A DNA stretch of 64,000 nt, from positions 35,452,392 to 35,516,391 of the forward strand of contig OX387190.1 in the NCBI GenBank assembly GCA_947561395.2, written 5' to 3'. The translations under genes were made by a program, and so were the position numbers. Below, one piece after another: positions 23,943-35,293 of the stretch (positions are counted from its first letter, which is position 1; every line of letters starts with the position of its first letter). The notes beneath the pieces are model-generated. The model was not told where the DNA came from. It saw nothing but the letters and a program-made list of their open reading frames with translations, and made no database searches. The DNA comes from Buxus sempervirens (lineage: Eukaryota > Streptophyta > Magnoliopsida > Buxales > Buxaceae).

Positions 23943-26900
23943 CTAGCTTACAAGGACAAACAATGGGTTGTCTCCCAACCTCTTTCGGCCCTGAAATCAT
24001 CACAATAAACATTTAGCAGTGACAAAGGACTACGAGCTGAAGAAGGCATCTCAGGAATTTAGTGAGAAAAACAGAAATGGGGAGTATGTGAAAGCTCTAT
24101 GTGAGTATGTGGTTCTTTTCTTACTTTCCTTGTTTATCTTAATTCCAGGATCAAACACTTTTTAGAGGAAATCCAGAATTCCAAATGTGTCATATATTGT
24201 TAGGTTTTGAAATCATCGTATACAATCAGACTGCCAAAGTAGCATAAATGGTGAAGGTTAGTTTTCACTGGTACGGTCAAAAGCTAAGTTGGACCACCCA
24301 ACCCAACTGTGATCATTTCCACTCACTTCATTTGCTACAAGAAAGCCATTTATGAGATGCCTATAAACCTGGCAGAATAATGAAGCTCTGGGTGTTCTAA
24401 TTTGAAGGAAAATGCAATGAATATATCTAACACCTGGGTTCTCCAAGTTTGATAAGCTAGTTTTGAGTATCTGAGAATTACTGATGTAAGTACTTATCTA
24501 TACAAAGCTGATTCCAATACTGACCTTCTAATCTCAGCAAATATTGATGATAAAGATAAGTTGATTAAATTCTGTATTTTTTATGCCAGATCATCTTCAA
24601 ATCAAGGATCATACCTGTAGCTCTGGCAATTCAATGACACAGGCACATTCAACCACCTCAACCCCAACACGTTCTGCAAAAAGATATGAACAGCGGAGAT
24701 TAAATAATAAAAATGAAACAGAAAAATAAGCCCATTAGAGCAATCATATGATCAACAAGTATGTCACCTTACAAACTCAAGAGTTGCCACCCCCTACCCC
24801 ATTTCTATGACCAAAGATTCATCCTCCAAGAATTCTATTACAGCCTCCATTGAATTTTTTACTGAGCTTACATGCCGGTACAGTATGATCAACAAGCAAT
24901 GGGAGATGCAGATGATTTTATTCTTAATAGTGAGGAAAATAACATCCAAGCATCATACAAGAATTAAATTATCACATGATCGTTGTAAGGGATAGGATTT
25001 TTCTTTTTTTCCCTTATGAATGGAACAAGAAAGCTTGTACAACTGTAAGGTGCATTCTGAGAAACTGTTGAGAATCAGAGTAAGCATTTACGCACCCACA
25101 AGCAAGAATTTTTAACCAGGTCCTCTCACCTTTTCACACTGAAACATCATAGCTCATGTTATCAGCTAATAAAAATTTGATCCCAAGTCTGGTTCTGAGT
25201 TCTAACCCTACCATTCTGCACTATCAGCATCTTTTGTCCTTTCTGAAATCATAATGCTTTCTGAACTGGAAAGTTTTCATCTTTTACAAAGTGAATATAT
25301 AGTTTTAACACAAATTACATCGGACTCATGACTTAATTATTTTCAATGACATTACTTATGCATTCATGCTTCCGGACTTCAAAAGAATCAATGAAAAATC
25401 TCTCAACAAACAGGTCAAAAACAGCTTATCAATATCTATAAAAAAAACATTACCCAGTAACCTGATTGCGGCACATAAAGTTCCTCCTGTTGCAATGAGA
25501 TCATCAATAACAATTGCATGTTCTCCAGCTTGTGCAGCTTCTACATGCATCTCCATCCTGTCTGTTCCATACTCTAAAGAATACTCTTCGGAAATAACCT
25601 CCCCTGAGTAAATTTCAAGACCACTGAAAGTTAAGGTATAAGCCCAGAGTTCTTATCATTAGTTTTTTTTAGACAAACATACCAGAGAGCTGATTTGACC
25701 TTCATGGTTATAAATGTATCACAGTTTTTCCCTAGTATATATCTTCTCCCAGATATTCCCATTCTATTTTCCAATTCGCCTTTTCAATCTTAGGTGATTA
25801 TTGGGCTACTCAAGGAAAATATCAAAATTAACAGGGTCCTCTTTCATAAATTCTCATAAAGAACAGATGAATGTATGATTTTCCTACTTTGCAGTTATAG
25901 GCTTTACTTTTCCACTATCCATTCTCTAGTGAGAAAGTATTGCCTAAGTGCACTTCTTAAATAAATTGTACTGTCATTTCAACATACAATTATGATGCAA
26001 TCACAAAGAGCAGAGTACTTAAACCCTAGGCAGATAGAAAAGCTCCACACTGATTGGAGCCACGCCAATTAAATCAAAGGCACATCTCCTTTTATGGCAA
26101 CATTTTCTTGTTCTATTTCTAATCCAATGTAAATGAAATAGTAACTTTGTATGTTGAAATACTTCCTTAACTTCGTTTCACTTAAACTCAGAGCTACAAA
26201 ATTCATAACTATCAAATTGAAACTCATTGGTGTGTGCAAAAAGAAATGTGCTGCAGATGAAAAATATGAACATTGTCTTGGTGACAGAGCTCCTAGGACA
26301 ATTTCAATCCTAAAACTGCCTTAAAACTCTCAGACAAGTTAGAAATATGAATACCCTTTTGTGTAGCACCTGAATCTTATTTTAACGAAAAAAATTTATA
26401 TTGAAAAAAAGAAAGAAAAGAAATTAGAATGTCATTAATCTAGAACATCCATATTTGAAGTAGCCCCTCCAAAAAGTAATATAAACCATGTAGTTAAGAC
26501 AGATAGAGAAAAGGAAGGATGTCAAATATATACCAGGCAACCTATTTGGTTTTCTCATGGGTACAAATTTTGCCCCAATGGCCAAGGCAATGGGAGGGCC
26601 AAAAATAAAACCTCTTGCTTCAATACCTACAATAATAGTCAGTGTCAAACAACAGAAAATAGACGTTACTATTGTTGATGTAAATAAAAGCATAAACAGA
26701 CAGAAATGCTATCATCAGTAGAACAAAAAAATAAAAAATAAGAAATCATATCAGGACATTACAAGTAGCTCTTAAATACATCCAGCAAATCGGAAACTTA
26801 TTTAAGTGAACAACCCATACGACTGGTTGTTTCAAGTCCTTTAAAAGATGCATTGTTCATTCTAGTAGGAAAACAGATTAATGAAGAAAGAAATCTCAAG

Positions 26901-27619
26901 AAGAAGTAACCAAATCCTGTAGGTAAAACAGGTAAATGAAGAAAGAAATTTCAAGAACAAGTAAGAACTAATACGTTTCTAGACCAAGAGAGGACCCAAA
27001 AAAAGAAGAAGAAGAAATCAAGAACCAGTGAGCTATCATCTGCTGCCAATTGACAGCACTAAAAAATTCAGCGAGCAACTCCAGGTAAAAAGAGATTACC
27101 AGCGACAACAGAGATGTCTTTGTCTCTGTATCTCTCAACAAATAAATCAATAGTGTCCTTAAATGCCTCTGGGTCAAGAAGCAGAGTCGTTATGTCCTGA
27201 AACATGATTCCTGCCATGAAAACACGGAAACAAAGAAAACAATAAAATGAAAACATTCTAGAATGAGAGAATTATGAGAGCCGAAGTAGAAATTTACTAC
27301 TTGAGATCTGAACTAAAATACCCGTTTCGAAAATCTAGACTGTTTATATTTTGAAATTGGAGAACGTAGGTGCCAAAGATAAGATTAGCTGAAAATTTAT
27401 GTTGGTGGGTAAGAACAAAGTTTTTGAGTTGACTGGAGAAATTAAGGATCTTAAGAACACTTCCTTCAAATTCCTTAACCATAAAAATACATAAAACAAG
27501 ACAAAAAAACGGTCGAACAGAAGAGTTTGTTGATTACCTGGTTTAGGAAAGTCGGGAATGACTCGAATTGTAGAAGCTATTCTGGCGATCCGACGGTCGT
27601 TACCTTCGTCACAAGCCAT
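23943..27619 (-). CDS. APT: Adenine phosphoribosyltransferase, 6 exons
   Basis: Exons: 27538-27619, 27100-27210, 26534-26626, 25454-25603, 24615-24673, 23943-23990; 543 nt, 180 residues, typical for plant APT. It converts adenine and PRPP to AMP and pyrophosphate (purine salvage); plant members can also act on cytokinin bases. Family landmarks are [18 protein letters not shown] (residues about 19-36), [13 protein letters not shown], the PRPP-binding loop [11 protein letters not shown] (about 127-137) and the C-terminus [15 protein letters not shown]. There is no transit peptide, so it is probably cytosolic. The start is the ATG of MACDEG; the open frame continues upstream but with no ATG. All introns are GT-AG. 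The tiny last exon (48 nt) is supported by frame, acceptor and family C-terminus. A broken copy lies at 31110-32042. Confidence 0.95.
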
Positions 27620-27902
27620 TTTCAAGGTGCAGCAAATCTGCTCAAACACAGCCACATCCCAGTCACAGAGAGAGAGAGAGCTATACTGACTTGGCACTCT
27701 TTTCGTAGTCGTCGCTCGTGAGGCATGGAATTTTTATGATTAGTTGGTTAACTTGCTATGACCAAATTATATGCTCTTCAGAATACCAACTACCGGTAAA
27801 ATTTTTTTTTTGCCACATATTTCTTTTTACAAGTTATTTTCTGCTACTTTTTACCTTTTTTTCTCTTTTTGTTAAATGCGAAAATGTCATCCAGCCCAGG
27901 TA

Positions 27903-28135
27903 GGGATGACAATGGACGGGTTTTAATGAACCTGAACCCGCTCCTATAAAGGTAATACCAATCCCGAACCTGCCCCTATCAGGTATTTAATAGTTCGGGG
28001 GCGGATTTAACCCGGTTTAAGTATAAGATGTTAAAAAAGAATATTCTTTTAATAGAATATATATATTAATAGTATATTTATTAATAAAATATGTCTTTTC
28101 CTGTTCGGAATTCATGCATATACTCGTGCCCGCCC
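27903..28135. mobile_element. hAT-like MITE remnant
   Basis: Begins 'tagggatgacaatggacggg', a typical hAT-type MITE end, with subterminal 'gaacccgctcc' and 'gaacctgcccc'. The opposite side reads 'gtgcccgcccaccattt' and abuts an AT microsatellite at 28149. No target-site duplication was seen, so it is truncated or degenerate. It lies upstream of APT. Confidence 0.5.
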
Positions 28136-28148
28136 ACCATTTAGCATG

Positions 28149-28175
28149 ATATATATATATATATATATATATATT
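28149..28175. repeat. (AT)n microsatellite
   Basis: About 13 uninterrupted AT dinucleotides next to the hAT-like remnant upstream of APT. Confidence 0.95.
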
Positions 28176-28768
28176 GCCAAAACCGAGAATTTCATTGAAT
28201 ACCACAAGAGAAGGCACCAACGTTGACTTCACTGCACGGTTCCTTCCTAGCATTGACTTTTTGATAAAACAGGATGGAGAGATTTCACCCAAATAAAGGG
28301 GTGGGGAGGTGGACATTGAGATCTGTAGATGATGATGTAAGGCATGACTTTATTTATGTATTTCTGTTTGGGAAGATCGATCTCCCTAATTCAGAATGCC
28401 CTAACTTCAGAAGGTAGAGTATAAGGTCATATTCTCTGTATATGTTATTTTTATTCTTTGTTACCTTTGGCATCTTCAGTTGAGACGTGGAAAGCAATGT
28501 CTAGACAACTCGCCAAAAATACAAATAGATACCCTGCAAAAGACGTATTTTGAGGGATGAAGAGGTGGGCAATCTCTGCAAGAGATTGTAAAGCTAATAC
28601 GATTGGCCCCCCAACGGAAAATATGTCTGCGTGGTTACCAGATACGAACGCCAATGATGAAAAATCGTGTTTGGAGTGCCATATGAGCATAATTTCAGTC
28701 TTAAGGACCTGTGATATGGATCCAAAAAAGCTACTAAAAAGATAGGAAGGTCATTTAAAGTGGAGGAC

Positions 28769-29719
28769 CTCTGTAACTCTTTCTGACTGTCGTCTGATGG
28801 GGCTGTCTTTAGTCACGAACATGTCCATCTTTGAAGGAGTAAGGCCATAGAGATGCTTGGGAGAACTTTTACAATTGTTCCTCACTGTGAAAGACAAGAT
28901 AACAGATGAGATTTTTATTAAACTGATACATCCAGTCTTGCCCAGAAACTTATTTCAGCAAGACGAAATTGGTTGCAGAAAATTAAGATACTGATTCCAT
29001 GAACTAGAAAAAAAAAACATTGAAAGAATTTTAATGCACTTTTCTAGAATTTATCCTGTCTCCCGCATTCTAATTTTCCTTTTGAATCTCATAGGCGAAT
29101 AAGCTGAGAACTTACATATTTCCATCTAATTTCTGAAGCCAATAACGATCCAAAAATCTTTAAAAATGGTTTATCTAATAACTCAGTGAGATTTTGAATC
29201 AAAGGGATAAAAGAAAATAACATCCAGAGTACTGAGAAATGAACAATAAACAGAGAGCTTCGCACAGAGTCTTTTCATCGCAATTCCAGAAGCAGAATTA
29301 GTACGAAAAATATAAGAGAAAGTTATCAACAATCAATAAATTTCAAAGGAAGCAAAAGAGGGAATTATAAAACAAAATGAAAAATCAGCCAGGAAATTTG
29401 GTTGTTATTTTAACGAAAGAAAAAAAGGGAAAAGTTTTTTGCGGGACTCACATCCGTCTTTGAGATTCTCTTCTCTGAAGTTTTTGGGCATATGATCAAG
29501 TGAATTCGAACGGGGCGACTTGAGACATCTGCGTGATGTGCACCTTTTCCAATTGAGAAAAGAAGATGAAGGAACGGAGAAGAGCTTGGTGCTGCAAAGG
29601 AAAGAAGTCTTGGGTAACCTAACCCTAGAAACCGGTTCAGGATTTCGAGAGTCGTCCACGGCCGATGAGATTTGAACACGTAAAGAAGAAGAAGAAGAAG
29701 AATTGAGGGAAGTGGCCAT
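28769..29719 (-). pseudogene. Truncated ClpR1 copy, exons 1-2 only
   Basis: Exon 1-like 29452-29719 encodes MATSLNSSS with a transit-peptide-like Ser-rich start and the ClpR1 words RLPKTSFLC and FREENLKDG. Exon 2-like 28769-28884 encodes LYGLTPSKMDMF and SPIRRQSERVTE. Both remain open and keep plausible splice sites (GTGAGT donor, CAG acceptor). By eye, exon 2 has 17 differences from ClpR1 exon 2 in 116 aligned bases (about 85% identity), many amino-acid changing. Exons 3-9, which encode nearly all of the Clp fold, are absent because the duplication began in intron 2. The duplicated 5' flank means it could still be transcribed. Reading past exon 2 meets a stop after a few codons, so any product would be about 130 residues with no protease domain. 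Confidence 0.9.
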
Positions 29720-30060
29720 GGCTTTCTGGGAATTAAACCCTACTTCCTCCAATTCATTACGAAGAATCACACATCAACTCCTTGTTTTTCTTCTTCTTTT
29801 TTTAGGGTAAACTGAGAAACACATCACACATCAACTCAGGCATGAGCCTCCTGCACTTTTTTTAGGGTAAAATTAGGATGGAAATGGGGCTCGGATCCTG
29901 CACTTTTTATTTGTACTTAATCCTGCTGCTCCAAAAGATTGTTACCACGTGTCCAACTCGCCACATCATTGGAAAGGTGTCATCTGTTAACCACAATTGA
30001 GATCCTTCGTGGAGCCTCTCTGTCCAAATGGCGGACTATGCAGCTCGTATCTACATAGTC

Positions 30061-30220
30061 CTATCTACATTTTTATTTGCAGTTCCCACAAGATCTTGCC
30101 ATATGTCTATTTTAATATTTAAATTGACTTCAGTTATACATCGCGTGAATGTCATGTGCATTAAACTGGACACGTGACCAGATCTTTTGTGGGAGTTGCA
30201 AATAAAGATGTAGGTAGAAG
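30061..30220. mobile_element. MITE, 160 bp, with 10-bp direct flanking repeats
   Basis: The ends are inverted: left 'ctatctacatttttatttgc' and right, reverse-complemented, 'cttctacctacatctttatt'. Matching 'cccacaa' and 'agatct' words lie further in. Identical flanks 'ctacatagtc' occur at 30051-30060 and 30221-30230. A 9-10-bp duplication suggests the Mutator superfamily. It lies in unit 2 of the segmental duplication, in the space where APT 3' exons were lost. Confidence 0.78.
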
Positions 30221-30259
30221 CTACATAGTCTGCTCTCTGTCTGAACTTAAAATCGGCTA

Positions 30260-30400
30260 GAGCCCTTTGCTAGAATATCTGTTAAGTCCAACGGTGAGTG
30301 TGGGTGTACACGTCTATGAATAGTGTTGATGTGTACACCCCACTCACCATTGGACCTAACAAATCTTCCCGTGTAAACTCCAGCAAATATGGCCTCCTCT
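30260..30400. mobile_element. Small inverted-repeat element
   Basis: Core arms of about 30 bp: 'gttaagtccaacggtgagtg' with 'ggtgtacac', and the reverse complement of the other arm 'gttaggtccaatggtgagtg' with 'gtgtacac'. Weaker pairing extends outward to 'tttgct(a/g)g' on both sides. It is a hairpin-forming MITE-like unit of unknown superfamily. Confidence 0.65.
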
Positions 30401-30404
30401 ATTT

Positions 30405-30480
30405 ACACTCTTATTTAGAGCCCCCATAGCATCATGCTATGTGTATTAAAAAAGCACTTGGTATAAATTTTTAACTATAC
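30405..30480 (-). repeat. Dispersed repeat, inverted partial copy
   Basis: 'cttatttagagc', 'atcatgc' and 'atgtgtattaaaaaa' match the reverse complement of 17090-17135. Partial copy of the family at 680, 2520 and 16981. Confidence 0.45.
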
Positions 30481-30819
30481 TTTGGCACAATCCCAAGAAG
30501 GTATAGATTGAGGCTTGCAATAAAAAAAAAATATAGAAACGGCCAGTTTTTTTTTTCTCAAGGCAAATAAAAATATAGAAATGGGAGTTGGGAGTAGCAG
30601 TATGCCAGGGAATCCATAAACGAAGAAACAATGTACAAGGGAAAAAATTGCGATACATTTATATAACGAAGGTCAAAATCATATATCTTTGTTTTATTTT
30701 TAACAAAAATTCTCACATGGAGACAAGAATTGGACAATAAAATCAAATGCCATTTCCAATTATAGGTAGGATGCCATCATAACAAAGGACTTATCATACA
30801 TTGATAGAAAAGCTACATG

Positions 30820-30990
30820 AGATGCTACGATAGACTATGCAACAGTCGTGGGATGCTGTCAAGTGTAGCATCTAATGAAAACTATCGTTTCGCATTTTTC
30901 AATGTGAAATGTCACTTCAACGACAATTTCACATTGAAAATGCAACTGCTGTCCCATGTGGTTGCAGGATCATGGCGGCGGAAGAATTTC
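30820..30990. mobile_element. MITE with central palindrome
   Basis: The centre pairs 'gcatttttcaatgtgaaatg' with 'aatttcacattgaaaatgc'. Outer words 'cagtcgtgggatgctg' and 'gctgtcccatgtgg' are inverted partners. The same centre occurs at 38519-38758, showing a mobile family. It lies in unit 2. Confidence 0.6.
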
Positions 30991-31109
30991 ACTCTAAGTA
31001 AATCAAGAGGTTTATATCATTTTAAAGCAAAAAAAGTCAACTAGGAAAAAACTTACAAAGCATTTTCAACTTGAACTTCAATGGTAGATATGTATCTGAA
31101 GAAAAGACA

Positions 31110-32042
31110 TGACAACCTTTTCTAGTTCTATTTCAAATCCAATGCAAATGCAATAGTAACTTTATATTTTGAAATACTTCCTTAACTTCCTTTCAGTTAA
31201 TTAGTTCTACGAAATTCATAACTGGTAAATAGAATCACTACAGTGTATACATATAGAAATGTGCTGCATATGAAAACTATGCCTGCCATTGCCATTGCCT
31301 TTGCCGCAGTGGTCAAGGCTATAACAGGGCCAAAAATAAAACATCTTGCTGTAGTGCCTACAATACGAGTCACTGTAAAACAACAGAAAGAAGATGTTAC
31401 AGTCGTTGCAGTAAATATAAGCGTAGAAAGATAGAAATGCTATCATTAACAGAACCAAAAAGGAACAAAAACAAAACCCAAAAAAAAAAAAGTAAGAAAA
31501 AGATCGTTCTAGAATGAGAGACTTCTGAGACCAGAACGATAAATACGCAATTTGAAATCCGAATTAGAATGAACATTGGAAAATCTAGACTGCTTTTGGT
31601 TTGAAATTGGACCACTTAGGTGCCAAAGATAAGATTAGTTGAATTTTATGTTGGTGGTTCAGATTAAATTTGTTGAGTTTACTGGCAAAATATGGATCTT
31701 AAGAAAATCTTAATTAAAAATAATAAAAAGAAAAGGGGGGCAAGAAACAGTGGAATATTGGAACAGGGTGTTGATCCCCTGTTTTAGAGAAGTCGAGGAT
31801 GACTCGATCGAATTGCAGAGGATATTCTGGCGATCCGACGGTCGTTACGATCTTCATAAGCCATTTTCAAGTGAAGCAAATCTGTTCAACACAGCGTCAC
31901 TCCCGGTCACGTACGGAAGCGAGAAACAGAGAGAGCGGTATACTGAGTTGGCGCTTTCTTGGGGCTCATCTCTCATCAGATTATTTGAGGCGTGGAATTT
32001 TGATATTAGTTGATAAACTTAATTACTATGACCAAATTATAT
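31110..32042 (-). pseudogene. Broken APT copy
   Basis: The exon 1 counterpart starts at an ATG at 31862-31864 ([14 protein letters not shown] against [14 protein letters not shown]). A 4-base insertion within the IRVIPDF region shifts the frame, and the splice donor reads AGGGGATC instead of AGGTAATC. The exon 2 counterpart is absent. The exon 3 counterpart (about 31300-31365) still reads like ARGFIFGP but with many replacements, and its donor side no longer matches. Exons 4-6, including the PRPP loop, are missing. It cannot encode APT. Homology to the intact gene also covers intron 1 and the upstream flank to about 32042. Confidence 0.9.
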
Positions 32043-32239
32043 CGTTTGGGACTTTTTCATAGTCACCTCAGCTTCTTTTGCTTACTTCTTTCGTTCCATT
32101 GGAAGTGCCAAAAGAAAAATAAATGGAATGCATAGGGATGCTCTAACTTGAGTGGGTAGAGTATAAAGCCATCTCCTATGCACTTATATTATTTTTAGTT
32201 TTTGTGGTAACCGATGGATTCACATCCCCTACAACAAAT

Positions 32240-32760
32240 GCTCTATATAGAAGTGGCAATTGTAACCCGTGACCCGTCAACTCACCCGGTCTTAGGCGGG
32301 TTTGGGTTGACTGTTTCAACCCACGGGTTGGGTTTGGGTCATGAATGCTCAACCCAATTATAAACGGGTTGGGTTAGGGTTTGACCCCTCAACCCGAAAT
32401 GATCCGATTACAACCCGATTATTTTTTTTGTGTAATAAAAGTTTGGAACATTATAATAACAATACTTGTAACTATTCAACCTTTCCTCTTTTAATATAAA
32501 TAATGACAAAGGATAAAGTGAAGAAAGACTTTTTACGTATAAATATTTCAAATTTCTTAGTTTCTACTAATATAAATTGAGGCATTAAATTAGGTTTGCT
32601 TTAATATTAGAATGACTTAAAAAATAGAATTTGTATAGACTTTGATATTATAATGAATTAAAATTTTTAATTTTTAGTAATAATTTAAATTATTTAAACG
32701 GATTGGCCGGTTAGAGCGGGTTTAGTTAGGGTTGGGATATTCCAACCCTAACTATTCACT
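32240..32760. mobile_element. hAT-like MITE, tentative
   Basis: Begins near 'agtggcaattgtaacccgtg' and is crowded with 'aacccg' and 'cgggtt' words for about 150 bp, followed by an AT-rich core and 'agcgggtttagttagggttg' near the far end. The composition is typical of hAT-type MITEs in plants. No terminal duplication was found. It interrupts unit 2 of the segmental duplication. Confidence 0.4.
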
Positions 32761-33877
32761 ATACATTTGACGGCCCCACTATCCATTTGGGGAGCCCTAC
32801 CATTCATTTGTGAGGGGCTGTTTACAACATGCGCGGTAGACGATGCCCATCCGTAACTGATACGTGGAAAGCAGTGTCTAGACAACTTGTCAAACAGAAC
32901 AACAGATGTACAGCAAAAGACGATTGGTCCTCGAGGGGAAATTTTGTCTACGGTGAGTAGGCTCTTATCAGTTTCTTTTTTTATTTTTTCTTTTTTTCGT
33001 AACGTGTTTAATATTGGTAGATGCGGCTTTAGATACGTGGAGTCTCTATCAGAGAGAGCTTGCCACGGCTCAGTTTGTCTGCGCCTTTTGATAAACGTAC
33101 TGAGCCACGCCTCTTTAAATCGTAGTGAGTCAGGTGTGGTTTTCTGCATGTGGACATTCAAACTACCACATTCTCCTTTAATTGATTTAATTAAAATCTT
33201 TTTTAAGTACCCAGCACAGCCGCCGTAACCTAGCAGCTTTATTCGATTTCGGAAGAGGACCAAACTCCTTAAAGTAGAAGATGAATTCAAGTTTACCTAA
33301 GAGTTACGTGTGTCCGAGTGATGATCGAGCTTTGAGCTGCCTTCGACTCTACGATTCCGCCAACGTTAGGCTGGTATGGATATCCATCCCTTTAACCATG
33401 CTACGGGTTTGGCCCCACATAAAAGCAGATTTCCAAAACTTGGATTGGATCACACTGGCCATTGTCGCTGGTCACCAGTCTTTTTTTTTTTTTGGTAAGT
33501 GGTCACCAGTCTACCGCACCGAAAATTGCGAAGGATTTCCAAAACTTGGATTGCTTGTCATGCAGCAACTCACAGTTGAACTTTTTAATCAAAAAATTTT
33601 TTTTTACATTTTAGAAGAGGAAAAGCTGCAAACCATTGGATGTTATATGCGTCAAAATCTGGATCAGGCAGCAAGGACGGCTGCATTTAACAGCGGTAGA
33701 CGATTTCAACCCTTGTTAATGGGATAGAGATATCTGCTGCAATCTTGGAATGCAATGGTACTTGTTGTCGGAGTGATGCCGCGTGTAGCATTTGACACTT
33801 TCACATTGAGTGTTTTTTCATGTAGGCCTCACGTGAGATATTTACAAAAGTAGATTGCAACACATTTCGTCCGCTTA

Positions 33878-34716
33878 TAAAGGGGCTTGACATCCTCAAC
33901 TTTTTATCTGCTTTGGTCCATGCATTTTGAGAAAGATATTACTACACAATCTCTCACAAACAACCAGAGCAGGGGGAACAATGCAATGGAAGTTTCTATG
34001 ATGCTTCCTACATGCATAAGGGCATAGCGGTTGTAGGACCATGGTAGCTAGGAACTATTGTATTGTGACAGTTTACTGTTAGTTTTTACGCATTTCTATA
34101 ACTTTCTATTTTTTAGAGTAATGGAAGCATTGTTCTAAGAGGAGTTAACTTGCTAATTAAGGCAGGAAACTAGATGAAAGCATTTTTGGACTTTGAAGGG
34201 CCTCGCTTCTAGAGTGAGATATTGGTACATGGAGCATATGGTAGTTGATTTTTTTTCCCTTCTTTTAAATGTTTCTCGTGGGGCCAATTGAAAAGCATTA
34301 TGCAATAGATGCTTCATGTGACAACATCTCATTCCAACACAGAAACTAATAAAACAACAAAAATGCATAGTAAATGTTATAAAGGATTTTGACATCCTCT
34401 ATACTTTTTTTCCTGCATTGTTCCCTTGCATTTAGATAGATATGTTGCCACACAGAGTATTAGAAGATTATAATTTTATAAACAAGAAAATATTTACCCA
34501 AAAAAAAACTCCTAAATGTCAGATGCTCCACGTGGGATCATAATATGAAGCATTGAATGGTGATAATTTACCATTAGTTTTTACCAATTTCTAAAACCTC
34601 TAATTTTTTAGAGTGATGCAAACATTGCTATAGGTAAGAGTTAACCTATTAATTAAGGCAGGAAACTCCATGAAAGTACATTTGGACTTTGAAGAGCTAT
34701 TGCTTCTGCAAATTTA
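33878..34716. repeat. Diverged tandem duplication, about 495-bp offset
   Basis: 'ttataaagg', 'gacatcctc' and 'catttgag/catttaga' at 33880-33960 recur at 34378-34460. 'ttagtttttac', 'tttttagagt', 'gcaggaaact' and 'ttggactttgaag' at 34079-34198 recur at 34571-34701, in the same order. Copies differ by many substitutions and indels, so the event is old. Confidence 0.75.
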
Positions 34717-35293
34717 GCTTCATTGGTATGCGTGGCAAGGCAAAGCGCTAAGCTCGTTTAGTACTGGCCCTACTGGGGCACACATAGTTTAACAACTATT
34801 CACTTAGCTAATTTATAATGATCCTTGTCAGGTTGGATCAGCTAGATCACTCCCTCACCTAAGATATTTATGTCTATCTAACATCTTTATCATACCTTTC
34901 ATCTTAATTTATATATAGCTAACTACTATTGGGCATTCAAACTTAAAAAACATGTTTAAAAATATATAATAATATTTTAAAGATTTTGGATGAAAATTTA
35001 GTGAATCTGCAGTTCTTATCTACAGCAAAGACGTTTTATGTGTGTTATTCACAAATAATTAATTTCGTATGGTGCATAAAACATGAATATTAATATTAAT
35101 ATATATAAATATCATCAGGATGCTTCATCAGTTACGCAGTGCTGACTGTGCCCTAATATAATCCACCAGGTTAACTGAACCTTTCCCCCAAGAAGACTGC
35201 TAGTTGAACACGGGATAAAATATTAATTCTTCGCAAAATATAAACGTGTCATGCAATTTCGTTGTTTTCTGCTGTTGTTAATGAGGCAAGGAA

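Larger units (their letters stand above)
20288..28667. repeat. Tandem segmental duplication, unit 1 (ancestral copy)
   Basis: Left half of a large direct duplication. Unit 1 starts inside ClpR1 intron 2, at 'gtgtttggagtg', and runs through ClpR1 exons 2 and 1, the intergenic region, the whole APT gene and its upstream side to the junction at about 28667. Its last 200 bp ('acgtggaaagcaatgtctag' at 28484, 'cgattggcccc' near 28610) match the end of unit 2 (32863 onward). It holds hAT-like insertions at 22293-23164 that unit 2 lacks. Confidence 0.85.
28668..32965. repeat. Tandem segmental duplication, unit 2 (decayed copy)
   Basis: Direct copy of unit 1 in the same gene order and orientation, starting in the equivalent of ClpR1 intron 2. 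Matched blocks: 28668-29760 with about 20288-21840 (ClpR1 exons 2 and 1 and 5' flank); 31110-31440 with about 26090-26700 (APT exon 3 region); 31515-32042 with about 27260-27775 (APT exon 1 region); 32125-32210 with about 28390-28470; 32855-32965 with 28475-28650. The middle of the unit, about 21840-26090, is missing and replaced by MITEs at about 29.8-31.1 kb. Unit 2 is about 4.3 kb against 8.4 kb for unit 1. Confidence 0.85.

Noticed and set aside
27344-27697. N-terminal extension of APT upstream of MACDEG
   Set aside because: The open frame upstream has no ATG, and plant cytosolic APT begins near this point.
32748-33290. 180-codon open frame on the minus strand
   Set aside because: It spans the end of duplication unit 2 and a unique flank, shows no family motif or domain, and overlaps a repeat-rich zone; taken as chance.
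33281-33727. 148-codon open frame on the plus strand
   Set aside because: It includes poly-T-derived Phe runs and the end of a MITE-family copy; no recognisable domain.
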